Source: JAAYYY01 sp964579295
GTDB lineage: Bacteria > Chloroflexota > Anaerolineae > Promineifilales > Promineifilaceae
Assembly (NCBI GenBank): GCA_964579295.1
Contig: CAZOGK010000001.1
Coordinates: forward strand, 1 to 64,000
Direction of reading: 5' to 3'
Length of the DNA: 64,000 nucleotides
Below, one piece after another: positions 38,254-47,049 of the stretch. Position numbers and translations under genes: made by a program. The notes beneath the pieces were generated by a model that made no database searches, was not told where the DNA came from, and saw only the letters and a list, made by a program, of their open reading frames with translations. Positions within the stretch are counted from its first letter, which is position 1. The number at the start of each line of letters is the position of its first letter.

Positions 38254-38820
38254 ATGGCCAGAAACGAACGCCGGCCGACCCGCGACGAGCTGCAGGCAGC
38301 GGCTGGCAATAGCGTAAGCGATGTGATTGCTCCGGGGCTGAAGGGGCTATTCTGCGGCATCAACCCCGGCCTGTACACCGCCTGGATGGGCCATCACTTT
38401 GCCCGCCCCGGCAATCGCTTCTGGCCGGCGCTGCACACCGCCGGCATTACGCCGCGCGTGCTGCATCCCGCCGAGGAGCAGGAGCTACTGCACTACGGTT
38501 ACGGCATCACCAATCTGGTGACGCGGGCGACAGCCCGCGCCGACGAGCTGGACAGGGCGGAGTATGTGCGTGGGGGTGAGCTGCTGGTGCAGAAGGTGGA
38601 GCGCTACCGGCCGGGGGTGCTGGCCGTACTTGGCCTCGGCGCCTACCGTACAGCCTTTGGCCGGCCGGACGCCTCCGTCGGCCTGCAGAGAAAGACGATT
38701 GACGGCGTGCCCATCTGGCTGCTACCCAACCCCAGCGGGCTCAATGCTCACTACCAGCTGGCTGATTTTGGCCGGCTGCTGCGCGAGCTGGACGACTTCG
38801 CCGGCTCCCTCGCCGGTTAG
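38254..38820 (+). CDS. mug: G:T/U mismatch-specific DNA glycosylase, MUG type
   Basis: A 188-residue member of the MUG/TDG uracil-DNA glycosylase family. The active-site motif GINPGLYTA (about 35-43) has the MUG-type Asn that activates water. FARPGNRFWPAL near 52-63 and the intercalation-loop region NPSGLNAHY near 162 complete the signature. It removes uracil or modified cytosine mismatched with G. The ATG at 38254 is the likely start; 30 in-frame codons before it show no family sequence. Confidence 0.92.
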   Translation: MARNERRPTRDELQAAAGNSVSDVIAPGLKGLFCGINPGLYTAWMGHHFARPGNRFWPALHTAGITPRVLHPAEEQELLHYGYGITNLVTRATARADELDRAEYVRGGELLVQKVERYRPGVLAVLGLGAYRTAFGRPDASVGLQRKTIDGVPIWLLPNPSGLNAHYQLADFGRLLRELDDFAGSLAG

Positions 38821-39813
38821 CTACAGCTCGATGGGCTGGGAAAGGATAGCCACCAGCAGGCGCACACAGTTCTCGACGTCGCCCGCATTTACCACCTCGC
38901 TTTGCGAGTGGACGTAGCGGCAGGGGATGCTGATGGTGCCGGCGGCGCTGCCGGCGCCGGCGATCTGGATCGAGCGCGCGTCCGTGCTGCCTGCCTCTAG
39001 TACCTCCATCTGGTGCGGTATCCCCGCCTCCTCAGCCCGCTGGCGCATGAGCTGGACCAGGCCACCGTGGGCAATCATCCCGGTATCTTTGACCTTGATA
39101 GCCGGCCCTTTGCCCAGCTCGACCGCCATCGCCCGTGCGCCAGGCGTGTCGCCGGTGGCGGTGACGTCGAGGGCAATGCCGATTTCCGGCTCGATGGCGT
39201 TGGCTGCCGCCTGGGCGCCGCGCGTACCTACTTCTTCCTGGCTGCTGAAGACGAAACAAACGTCATGCGGCGTCATCTCTAGCTGCTGCAGCGCGGCGAT
39301 GGCGACGGCGCAGCCAATGCGGTCGTCCATGCTTTTGGCGATGAGCTGCTCCCCCTGTGCGGCAAACGGCCCATAGAAGCCGGCCGCATCGCCGACGCGC
39401 ACCGGGCAATCATCGCGGCTGCTGGCGCCGACGTCGATGTAATGTTTGTCCAGCCCGTGAACCTTGCCGCGGTCCTCAAGACGCTCGCTGTAGACGACGC
39501 CGAGCGTGCCATCGGCAAACTGTACGCGGGCGCCCATTAGCGTATGGGGATAGACGCCGCCAATATTCGTGAAACGCAGGAAACCCTCTTTGGTAATATG
39601 GGTCACCATGACACCAATCTCATCCAAATGAGCGGCAATCATCACCTTGCGCCCGCTGCCGTCGCCGCGCTTGCGGACGACAAGATTGCCGAGGGCATCC
39701 ACCTGGATCTCGTCGGCGTGAGCCTCTACCTCGGCCCGGACCATCTCGCGCACGTGGTCCTCGAAGCCCGAGGGACCAATCGCCTCTACCAGCTTTGCCA
39801 CCAGATCGTTCAT
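38821..39813 (-). CDS. M42-family aminopeptidase (copy 1)
   Basis: A 330-residue metallopeptidase of the TET/FrvX family. Metal ligands are visible in AHLDEIG (His near 63), MDDRIGCAVAI (Asp near 165), SSQEEVGTRGA (Glu-Glu near 196), ALDVTATGDTPG (Asp near 220) and RYVHSQSEVV (His near 305). M42 enzymes assemble as dodecamers and trim short peptides in the cytoplasm. It is the last of three tandem paralogues on the minus strand. Confidence 0.92.
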   Translation of the reverse strand: MNDLVAKLVEAIGPSGFEDHVREMVRAEVEAHADEIQVDALGNLVVRKRGDGSGRKVMIAAHLDEIGVMVTHITKEGFLRFTNIGGVYPHTLMGARVQFADGTLGVVYSERLEDRGKVHGLDKHYIDVGASSRDDCPVRVGDAAGFYGPFAAQGEQLIAKSMDDRIGCAVAIAALQQLEMTPHDVCFVFSSQEEVGTRGAQAAANAIEPEIGIALDVTATGDTPGARAMAVELGKGPAIKVKDTGMIAHGGLVQLMRQRAEEAGIPHQMEVLEAGSTDARSIQIAGAGSAAGTISIPCRYVHSQSEVVNAGDVENCVRLLVAILSQPIEL

Positions 39814-39837
39814 CGTATTACTCCGTACTGCTCGTTT

Positions 39838-40872
39838 CTACCGCTCTAGCACGGCGGCATCCAGGTTACGCAATGTCGCTTCGGCCAGGCGCACCATGTT
39901 GCGCCAATCGTCAAGGTTAATCATGCTGGCTGGGCTGTGCGCATAGCGCGCCGGGGTGGCAATGGTGGCCGCCGGCACGGCGCCGCCCGCGCGTTGGATA
40001 GAGGCCGTATTGGTGCCGCCGCCGCCCGGCTGCCGGATCTGATAAGGGATCCCCTGCTCGTCGGCGCTGCGCATGATATGGGCCACTAGCCGCGGATCTT
40101 GAATCGTGCCGGAGTCCATGACGTACAGCGACGGACCGCGGCCCAGGGCCACGTTGGGGCTCGTATCGCGCTCGTTCGGCAGGTCATAGGCCGGCGTGCA
40201 TTCCAGCACGAGCGCCGCGTCGGGACGCACGCCGAAGGCAGCGATCTGGGCGCCGCGCAGACCCACCTCCTCCTGCACGGAGAAGACGGCGACCAGCTCG
40301 AAAGGAAAAGGCTCGCCGCGCAGCAGCTCGATGAGGGCGGCGCACCCGGCGCGGTTGTCGAACGCTTTGCCTACGGCAACGCGCCCGCTCTCTTCATAGC
40401 TGGTGAGGAAGGTGGCATAGGCGCCTACTGCTACCTTGCGGTCGGCCTCCTCCTTCTTGCTGGCGCCGATGTCGATGCGCATGTCGCTGGTCTTCACCAC
40501 GCGGTTGCGCTGCCCGGCGTCGAGCAGGTGGATAGGCCGGGCGCCAATGACGCCGCGTATCTGTTTCGCGCCAACCTGGACCACCTTGCCCAGCAGCGCC
40601 TGCGGGTTAATCCCGCCCACGGCCTCGAAGCGCAGCGTTCCGTCGCTTTCGACGCCAGTGACCATCATGCCGATCTCGTCCATGTGCGCGTCAACCAGGA
40701 CGCGCAAGCTGCTGTTGCCGCTACCGGCCTTACGCGCGATCAGGTTGCCCATCGCATCGACGCGCCACTCGTCCACGTGCTCGGCTATCAGGTCGCGGAT
40801 CAGCAGTCGTACCTGCTTTTCGTCGCCGGCTACGCCGACTGCCTCCGTTAGTTGTCGTAGTAGGTCGTTCAT
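39838..40872 (-). CDS. M42-family aminopeptidase (copy 2)
   Basis: A 344-residue M42 peptidase: AHMDEIGMMVTGV near 63, FDNRAGCAALI near 172, SVQEEVGLRGAQ near 205, and RYAHSPASMIN near 317. At the position where the other two copies have DVT, this one has LVLECTPAYDLPN, with Glu for the metal-binding Asp, and GGGGTNTASIQ replaces the GSTDA-like segment. These changes suggest a different substrate range but retained metal binding. It starts one base after the copy 3 stop. Confidence 0.9.
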   Translation of the reverse strand: MNDLLRQLTEAVGVAGDEKQVRLLIRDLIAEHVDEWRVDAMGNLIARKAGSGNSSLRVLVDAHMDEIGMMVTGVESDGTLRFEAVGGINPQALLGKVVQVGAKQIRGVIGARPIHLLDAGQRNRVVKTSDMRIDIGASKKEEADRKVAVGAYATFLTSYEESGRVAVGKAFDNRAGCAALIELLRGEPFPFELVAVFSVQEEVGLRGAQIAAFGVRPDAALVLECTPAYDLPNERDTSPNVALGRGPSLYVMDSGTIQDPRLVAHIMRSADEQGIPYQIRQPGGGGTNTASIQRAGGAVPAATIATPARYAHSPASMINLDDWRNMVRLAEATLRNLDAAVLER

Positions 40873-40873
40873 C

Positions 40874-41980
40874 TTACCCGCTTTCCATCATGTCGCGCGC
40901 CAGCTTTTCGAGGAAGGAATCGTCCAGGCGCGCCGCAAATTCGCCCAACAGCCGCCCGGCCCGGCGGAGATCCTTGAGGGCTACTGTTTCCACCATCGTG
41001 TGCATGTAGCGCAGAGGGATGCTGACCAGGCCAGTGGGGATGCCGGCCCGCGCCACCTGCAGCCCAAAGGCGTCGGTGCCGCTGGCGCGGGAATGGGGGT
41101 CGTCGTGGACTTTCATCTCCATCGCCGCGGCCGCATTCTTCAGGGCGCGGTAGACGCCGGGGTGGACGTTGGGCCCTAGTCCCAGGGTTGGCCCGGCGCC
41201 CAGGTCAAATACCAGCCCATCCTTGGCGCCCGGCCCCTTGCCGAAGGTCACGTCAATCGCCACGGCCAGATCCGGCTGCTCGGCGTAAGCCGAGGTAAAG
41301 GCGCCCAGCAGCCGTGTCTCTTCCTGCACGGTGGCGACACACAACACGTCCCAGCTATGCTGCCGCCCCTGCAGATAGTCGAGGCAGACGCTGACGGCGG
41401 CGACGGAGGCGCGGTTGTCCAGCGCCTTACCGGCCACCCGCTCGTTCAGGAGACGGCGCAGGGGCTGGCGAAAGGAGACGAAATCGCCAACGGCTACCAG
41501 CTCGCGCAGCTCGGCCAGCGAAAGGCCCGTGTCGATTACCAGCTCGTCAAAGTTGTAGGGGCTGTCCGCCCGGTCATCCGGCCGGAGATGTGGCGGCAGC
41601 GCGCCGAGGATACCTGGCAGGTCGCGCTTGCCGTGGACGACGACCTGCTGCCCATAGAGATGGCGCAGGTCGATGCCGCCGACGCCGGTCACGCGCAGAA
41701 AGCCAGATAGCTCGTCCGCTTCTGCGTCCGCTTCATCGGGATAGGAAACAAGCTGCTTGACCATGAGCGCGATTTCGTCCATGTGGGCGGCGAGCAGCAG
41801 GCGGGGCCTCTTACCCTCACCCTGGCCGCGCTTGAGCGCGACGACATTGCCCATACGGTCGGTGCGCACCTCATCCGCAAGCGGCTGCCAAAGCCCGGCG
41901 ATGACATCGGCTATCGCTCCCTCGCGCCCTGAAGGGCCGGCCGTTTCCGTCAGCTGTTGTAGCGTCTCAAAAAGGTCCAT
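40874..41980 (-). CDS. M42-family aminopeptidase (copy 3, first of operon)
   Basis: A 368-residue M42 peptidase, the longest of the three: AHMDEIALMVKQL near 68, LDNRASVAAVSV near 190, TVQEETRLLGAF near 219, AIDVTFGKGPGAKD near 240 and RYMHTMVETV near 328. The EE pair is kept, but the following VGxRGA of the other copies is TRLLGA. An insert near 85-95 (YPDEADAEADELS) is acidic. It is the promoter-proximal gene of the tandem array. Confidence 0.9.
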   Translation of the reverse strand: MDLFETLQQLTETAGPSGREGAIADVIAGLWQPLADEVRTDRMGNVVALKRGQGEGKRPRLLLAAHMDEIALMVKQLVSYPDEADAEADELSGFLRVTGVGGIDLRHLYGQQVVVHGKRDLPGILGALPPHLRPDDRADSPYNFDELVIDTGLSLAELRELVAVGDFVSFRQPLRRLLNERVAGKALDNRASVAAVSVCLDYLQGRQHSWDVLCVATVQEETRLLGAFTSAYAEQPDLAVAIDVTFGKGPGAKDGLVFDLGAGPTLGLGPNVHPGVYRALKNAAAAMEMKVHDDPHSRASGTDAFGLQVARAGIPTGLVSIPLRYMHTMVETVALKDLRRAGRLLGEFAARLDDSFLEKLARDMMESG

Positions 41981-42000
41981 ACACGTTTTACTCCCTACTT

Positions 42001-42504
42001 TTAGGGCTCGCTCGTAGGCCTCTCGTTCGGCGATTCTCGCGTCTCCGTCGCCGTCTCGGTGGGTTCCGGCTCAGTTTCGGTGGGCGTCGCCGTCGGCGTC
42101 TCCGTGGCTGCTGTCGGCGTCTCCGTCGGCGTCGCCGTCGGCGTCTCTGTCGGCGTGGCCGTCTCTGTCTCCGTAGGCGACGGCGTCGGCGTGCCGGTTG
42201 CCGTTGGCGCTGGCGTGACGCTCGGAGCCAGCGTCGCCGTGGCAAACTGTCCCGGTGTGGGCGGCAGCGTTGACGTCGGGCCGCGCGTCGGCGATGTGGA
42301 CGGCGACGGTGTGGCCGTGGCCTCGACAGTGATCACCCCGGGTGGGCTGGTCGCGGAAGCTGTTACGGTGATTGGCGGCGCCGGCAGGGTCGGGAACTGT
42401 TCAGGTGCGAAGTAGTAAGCCGCTATACCGAGGCAGTAGCAGGGAAGCGTCAGCAGGATGATGCCGAGGAGGATGGCGTAGGTACGGCGAGGCGAGTTCA
42501 TCAT
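42001..42504 (-). CDS. Membrane-anchored Thr/Pro-rich protein
   Basis: A 167-residue protein: a short basic N-terminus (MMNSPRRTY), one membrane helix (about 9-30, AILLGIILLTLPCYCLGIAAYYF), then ~135 residues that are almost only Thr, Pro, Ala, Ser and Glu. The last half is a degenerate TPTETPTA repeat coded by near-identical 12-base DNA units (about 42040-42170). This looks like a cell-surface stalk or mucin-like region. No function can be given. It may be read on the same transcript as the M42 genes (gap 20 bases). Confidence 0.7.
   Translation of the reverse strand: MMNSPRRTYAILLGIILLTLPCYCLGIAAYYFAPEQFPTLPAPPITVTASATSPPGVITVEATATPSPSTSPTRGPTSTLPPTPGQFATATLAPSVTPAPTATGTPTPSPTETETATPTETPTATPTETPTAATETPTATPTETEPEPTETATETRESPNERPTSEP
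42040..42175. repeat. 12-base coding repeats (Thr-Pro-Thr-Glu)
   Basis: Tandem degenerate units of the type GTCGGCGTCTCC / GTCGGCGTCGCC on the plus strand. They encode the TPTE/TPTA repeats of the minus-strand protein. Slippage could change the repeat number. Confidence 0.7.
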
Positions 42505-42647
42505 GTTTCCGGCGACCGGGTCAGCACAAGAAGCGGCAACTCCGCCGATGATAGAGGACAGCCAGGTAAATGACAAGCGAGGCAGAAATCGAGCGTTGGC
42601 GCACCGGCGAACCCGACTGGCAACGACCGGCCAAAGATGACAGCCCA

Positions 42648-42676
42648 TTGCATGCTGCTTTCGCTTATGTTAATAT
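42648..42676 (+). promoter_or_regulatory. Promoter upstream of the histidine kinase
   Basis: TTGCAT (42648-42653), 17-base spacer, TAATAT (42671-42676). The 290-base gap (42505-42794) otherwise holds no gene that I can support. Confidence 0.5.
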
Positions 42677-42794
42677 TTACGGCAATTGGACCAAATCATG
42701 GTTTAACGTCACGCTCGGCGCAATCTGGCGCCGGGAAAAGCGCATAGGCCAGGTAAAGCGTTGCGGTGACGGCGATGGCTGGCGGGAGAGAGAG

Positions 42795-45700
42795 ATGCCG
42801 GTAGAACTTTGGGGAGCGACGGAAGCGCCACGGCTTTCCATGCCTCAGCGTCCACTGCTTGCGCTGCTATTGCTGCTGATATACGCGCTGGCGCTAGGCT
42901 GGCTCTTCTACCAGAGCCGCCCGGTAGTGAGCCGCCTCTCGCGGCGCCAGGCTATCGGGCTGGGCGTCCTCCTTCTGGCCGCCGCCGCCGGCGTCCATCT
43001 CATTGTCTTCTCCGTTACTTTCCCGGGCCTGCTGCCGCGGCCGGGCGTGGCCCAGAATCCGCAGACTGTGCTGGGCCTGGTCGCCGCCATTCCCCTCGTC
43101 TTTGCCGCCGCCTATCTACCGGCGCCGCTGGCTATGCTCGTCGGGCTGACGGCCGGCCTCAGCCGCGCCTTCTGGCAGAGCCATCAGCCTTTCGACCTGC
43201 TCTACTATGCGCTGGCGGCAGCCCTCATGGCTACCCTGCTCCAGCAGCGCTACCGTAGCCGGATCTTTGAGCTACTCCGCGATCCGCTCGTGGCGCCACT
43301 GCTGAGCCTGACCCTGCCTGTCCCCCTGCTGGGGCTGGCGGCAATCAGTCACGTCGGTCGCGGCGTCGATGGCCTCGTCGCGCTCGATTGGGGACTCTCC
43401 ACGACGTGGGCTCATCTGCTGCCGTTAGCAATTGAGGCGCTGCTCGGCGGTCTGGTACTGCGCGCCATCTGGCTGGTTCCCGAGCTGCGCCCGGAACGCG
43501 GGCCGCTGGTCAGCTCGATTGCCGGCCGCAGCCTGCGCACGCGGATGCTTGCCAACTTCGTGCTGCTCGCGCTGGTGGTCGGCAGCCTGCTGGTGATGGT
43601 CGTCTTTCTCTCTGCGCGCTCGGTGGCGACGCGCCTGTCCGTCAACCAGATGGCGCATGACGCCAACACGGTGACCCAGCAGATACCCGCCTTCCGCAAC
43701 CAATTGCAGAACTTGCTGCGCCAATATGGCGACGATCCGGCGCTGCTTGGCGCCGACGAGGAAGCCGCCGCGGATCAGCTGGCGCAGCTTGTACGCAGCG
43801 CCGGCGCTTTCTACCGTCGCGTGATCCTGGTTGACGACAGCGGGCGCGTACGTGCCTATTATCCCAATAGCGACGTCAGCTCCTTGCGGCTTACGGTGCT
43901 AGAAGAGGATGCAGTCGCCGGCGCCCTGGCGCGCGGCCTTCCTTCCATCACGCCGGCGCAGGAAACGTCGAGCGGAACGGAGGCGATCAGCATTGTCGTG
44001 CCCGTGCGCAACGCCGCGGGCGAACCGGAAGCCAGCCTGGTGGCGCGCATCCCCAGCGCTGCTCTCGGCGGCCTCGTGAGCGGCATGCAGGGGACGCTGA
44101 ACGCCGGCACCGGTTTCATTGTCGACGAGCTGAACCGCGTAGTGGCCCACCCGGATGAGACCAGCCTGCTGACAAGCTGGACGTCCGGCGCCAGCGAAGA
44201 GCAGGCGATGCGGGCCCGGCGCGACCTACCCGGCTTTGCCTATGAAGGGCGCTCCAGCGATACGAACGCGCGCGAGCTGGTCTATGTCGTCGAGGGGCCG
44301 GACCATCCCTGGACGGTGGTCCTGACGCTGCCTTACACCGTCGTGCTGCGGTTGGCGCTGGACATCAGCACGCCGCTGCTGTTGGCGCTGCTGCCCATAT
44401 TTGGTCTCGTCGCTACCCAGCTCTATTTCCTGAGCAGCTCCATAACCACGCCGCTGCAGCGGCTGGTGCAGGCGTCGCAGCAGCTGACCTCTGGCAACTG
44501 GGATGTCGCCGTGCCGGTCGAGGACGAAGGTGAGGTGGGCCAGCTCGGCCAGGCATTCGAGCGGATGCGGCGTGCCATGCAGCAGCGCTTTAATGAGGAT
44601 CGGCTGCTGCTGCAGGTCAGCCAGGATATTTCTACCAGCATCGACATCGAGCACGGCATCCCCTCCGTCCTGCGCGGCATCCTGCGCGGCACGGGGGCTG
44701 CCGGGGCGCGGGCCGTTATCCTCAACCGCGCGGCGCGCCACCCACTCACCTTTGCCGAAGGGCCGATGGGCCCGGCCCTGGCCCGCTACGACCGGCAAAT
44801 CGCCGCTCTGGTGCAGGGCCAGGAGGAGGTGATCCTCGGCGCACCGGAGACGATCCGTGAACAGCTCGAGCTGGAGCCCGACGTCGTCCTGCCGGTGCAG
44901 GCGATTGTCGCCATCAGTCTCTACAATAAGAACGACTTCCAGGGCGTCCTCTGGATGGGCCACCGCCAGCCGCGGCCGATGGGCGATTCGGAGCTGGCTC
45001 TGCTGCGGTCGCTGGCGAACCAGGCGTCGATGCTCATTGTCAAGGCGCACCTGTTCGCCACGGCCGATGGGCAGCGGCGCCGGCTAGCTGCGGTGCTCTC
45101 CAGCACCAGCGATCCCGTGCTGGTAACAGACCAGACTAACCGAGTCTTGCTGCTCAATCCGGCGATGGAGCGTCTCTTTAACGTGCAGGCCAGCGAGGTA
45201 GCCAATCGCCTGGTTGCCGACGTCATTCCCAGCCAGGCTCTGGTGGCGGCGCTGACCGAGCAAGAGGAGCGCGTGCGCAACCTGGAGATCGCCGGCAACG
45301 ACGGGCGCACCTTTTACGCCGGAGTCTCCACCATTGTCCGCAACGATGGGCAGGTTGTGGGGCGTGTGGCCGTGCTCCACGACATCACCAAGCTAAAGGA
45401 GTTGGACCGGCTCAAGTCGGAATTCGTCTCGACCGTTTCCCACGACCTGCGTGGTCCGCTAACCTTTATGCGCGGCTACATTTCGATGCTGCCGACGTTC
45501 GGCGAGGTCAACGAGCGGCAGCAGGCCTATATTGACAAGATCGCGGGTGGCATTGAGCAGATGACCAGACTGGTCGAGGATCTGCTAGACCTCGGGCGCA
45601 TCGAAGCCGGGGTGGAGCTGATGCGCAACGTCATCGAGATCCAGCCGCTACTGGCCGGCGTCGTCGAGGAGCTGGACGATCAGGCGGCCGAGTCGGGCGT

Positions 45701-46106
45701 CGATCTGCAGATCCTGACCCCGCCGGATCTGCCGGTGGTGATGGGCGATGCCTCATTCATACGCCGGGCTGTCGCCAATCTGATCAGCAATGCCATCAAG
45801 TACGCGCCCCACAGCGGCGTTGTCCTGGTACGGGCGCAGCACGACGGCGACGAGATGATCATCAGCGTGCACGATCGCGGCCCGGGCATCGCCCCGGCCG
45901 ACCAGATCCGTCTCTGGGAGAAGTTTTACCGGGTCGCGAAACGAGACCAGGAAAGCGGCAAGAGTTCTGGTCTGGGGTTGGCCATCGTCAAATCCATTGT
46001 CGAGCGCCACGGCGGCCGGGTCTGGCTGCACAGCCAGGAGGGCAAAGGCAGCAGCTTCTACTTCTCAGTGCCCATCAAAGGTCTCCCCGAGGAAGATAGC
46101 CAGTAG
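42795..46106 (+). CDS. Multidomain sensor histidine kinase
   Basis: A 1103-residue kinase. Residues 17-240 form about seven membrane helices (a possible integral sensor). Then come a helix at about 250-272, an extracytoplasmic dCACHE-like domain (about 275-515), a further helix (about 520-545), HAMP (about 545-600), GAF-like (about 615-765), PAS-like (about 770-885), HisKA with STVSHDLRGPL (phospho-His near 882), and HATPase with N-box NLISNAIKY near 994, DRGPGIAP near 1025 and GLGLAIVKS near 1060. No receiver or response regulator gene is adjacent, so it is an orphan here. The ATG at 42795 has a GGAGA site; an upstream in-frame start would add random sequence. Confidence 0.92.
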   Translation: MPVELWGATEAPRLSMPQRPLLALLLLLIYALALGWLFYQSRPVVSRLSRRQAIGLGVLLLAAAAGVHLIVFSVTFPGLLPRPGVAQNPQTVLGLVAAIPLVFAAAYLPAPLAMLVGLTAGLSRAFWQSHQPFDLLYYALAAALMATLLQQRYRSRIFELLRDPLVAPLLSLTLPVPLLGLAAISHVGRGVDGLVALDWGLSTTWAHLLPLAIEALLGGLVLRAIWLVPELRPERGPLVSSIAGRSLRTRMLANFVLLALVVGSLLVMVVFLSARSVATRLSVNQMAHDANTVTQQIPAFRNQLQNLLRQYGDDPALLGADEEAAADQLAQLVRSAGAFYRRVILVDDSGRVRAYYPNSDVSSLRLTVLEEDAVAGALARGLPSITPAQETSSGTEAISIVVPVRNAAGEPEASLVARIPSAALGGLVSGMQGTLNAGTGFIVDELNRVVAHPDETSLLTSWTSGASEEQAMRARRDLPGFAYEGRSSDTNARELVYVVEGPDHPWTVVLTLPYTVVLRLALDISTPLLLALLPIFGLVATQLYFLSSSITTPLQRLVQASQQLTSGNWDVAVPVEDEGEVGQLGQAFERMRRAMQQRFNEDRLLLQVSQDISTSIDIEHGIPSVLRGILRGTGAAGARAVILNRAARHPLTFAEGPMGPALARYDRQIAALVQGQEEVILGAPETIREQLELEPDVVLPVQAIVAISLYNKNDFQGVLWMGHRQPRPMGDSELALLRSLANQASMLIVKAHLFATADGQRRRLAAVLSSTSDPVLVTDQTNRVLLLNPAMERLFNVQASEVANRLVADVIPSQALVAALTEQEERVRNLEIAGNDGRTFYAGVSTIVRNDGQVVGRVAVLHDITKLKELDRLKSEFVSTVSHDLRGPLTFMRGYISMLPTFGEVNERQQAYIDKIAGGIEQMTRLVEDLLDLGRIEAGVELMRNVIEIQPLLAGVVEELDDQAAESGVDLQILTPPDLPVVMGDASFIRRAVANLISNAIKYAPHSGVVLVRAQHDGDEMIISVHDRGPGIAPADQIRLWEKFYRVAKRDQESGKSSGLGLAIVKSIVERHGGRVWLHSQEGKGSSFYFSVPIKGLPEEDSQ

Positions 46107-46116
46107 CAGCGGCGGC

Positions 46117-47049
46117 TTAACCTGAACCGGCCCGCTGCAGCTCCGCCACCAGCGCCTGGAAAAAGGCGGGCAGGGGCGCCTCTACGGTCAGCTCGGCGCC
46201 GTCGCCGGGCCGTAAGAAGGTAAGGGAGGCCGCGTGCAGACAGTGGTGGGGAACTTCCAGGCTGGCCTTGCGCCGCCCATAAACAGTGTCGCCGACAACC
46301 GGGTAACCGGCGAATGCCAGGTGTACGCGTATCTGATGGGTGCGCCCGGTGTGCGGCTCGGCCCAAATGAGGGAGTGCTGCGCGAAACTCTGCTCCAGCC
46401 GGTAGAAGGTAGTTGCCTTGCGCGAGCGCGCCGGCGAGCCCGGCCGGATGACGGCCATGCGCTGGCGATGGCGCGGGTCGCGGCCAATGGGAGCGTCGAT
46501 CACAGCCTGCGGCGGCTGGATGTGGCCGTCTACCAGGGCCAGATAGCGCTTCTGCACCGTGCGCCGTCGGAACTGGCGCTGTAGATGTTGCAGCGCCCGC
46601 TCGTTTTTGGCGACTAAGATGACGCCGGACGTATCGCGGTCGAGGCGGTGGACGATACCCGGCCGGCGCTCGCCGCCGACTTCTTCCAGATCCGGGCAGT
46701 AGCCCAAGACCGCATTGACCAGCGTCCCCTCGCTGTGGCCCGGCGCCGGGTGGACGACCATCCCCGGCGGCTTGTTAATGACGAGAATAGCGCCATCCTC
46801 GTAGAGGATGTGCAGCGGTATATCCTGCGCCACGATCCCGGCCGCGGCGGGCGGCGGCAGCGTGGCTTCGACGCGCTCGCCGCCTTCGAGGCGCAGGTTG
46901 GGCCGCACCGGCGCGCCGGCAATGCGCACGGCGCCATCGCGGATCAGCTGCTGCCATTGCGAGCGGGATAGCGCCGGGTGGGCCAGCGCCAGGGCCTTGT
47001 CCAGCCGCTCGCCGGGCGCGTCGAGGATAAGCTCAAGTTGTTGGCTCAT
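46117..47049 (-). CDS. rluD: Ribosomal large subunit pseudouridine synthase, RluD type
   Basis: A 310-residue RluA-family enzyme with an N-terminal S4 RNA-binding domain (about 12-65) and the catalytic motif GIVHRLDRDTSG (131-142; Asp137 nucleophile). INKPPGMVVHPAPGH at 91-105 and GRTHQIRVHLAFAGYPVVGD near 245 complete the family pattern. It isomerises uridines in 23S rRNA helix 69 if truly RluD; RluC-like specificity is possible. The first 17 bases overlap the end of lspA, as in many Gram-positive genomes where the pair is conserved. Confidence 0.92.
   Translation of the reverse strand: MSQQLELILDAPGERLDKALALAHPALSRSQWQQLIRDGAVRIAGAPVRPNLRLEGGERVEATLPPPAAAGIVAQDIPLHILYEDGAILVINKPPGMVVHPAPGHSEGTLVNAVLGYCPDLEEVGGERRPGIVHRLDRDTSGVILVAKNERALQHLQRQFRRRTVQKRYLALVDGHIQPPQAVIDAPIGRDPRHRQRMAVIRPGSPARSRKATTFYRLEQSFAQHSLIWAEPHTGRTHQIRVHLAFAGYPVVGDTVYGRRKASLEVPHHCLHAASLTFLRPGDGAELTVEAPLPAFFQALVAELQRAGSG

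Noticed and set aside
42040..42175. Possible CRISPR array
   Set aside because: The repeats are 12 bases, directly adjacent, in frame and encode a Thr/Pro/Glu repeat. There are no spacers and no cas genes.
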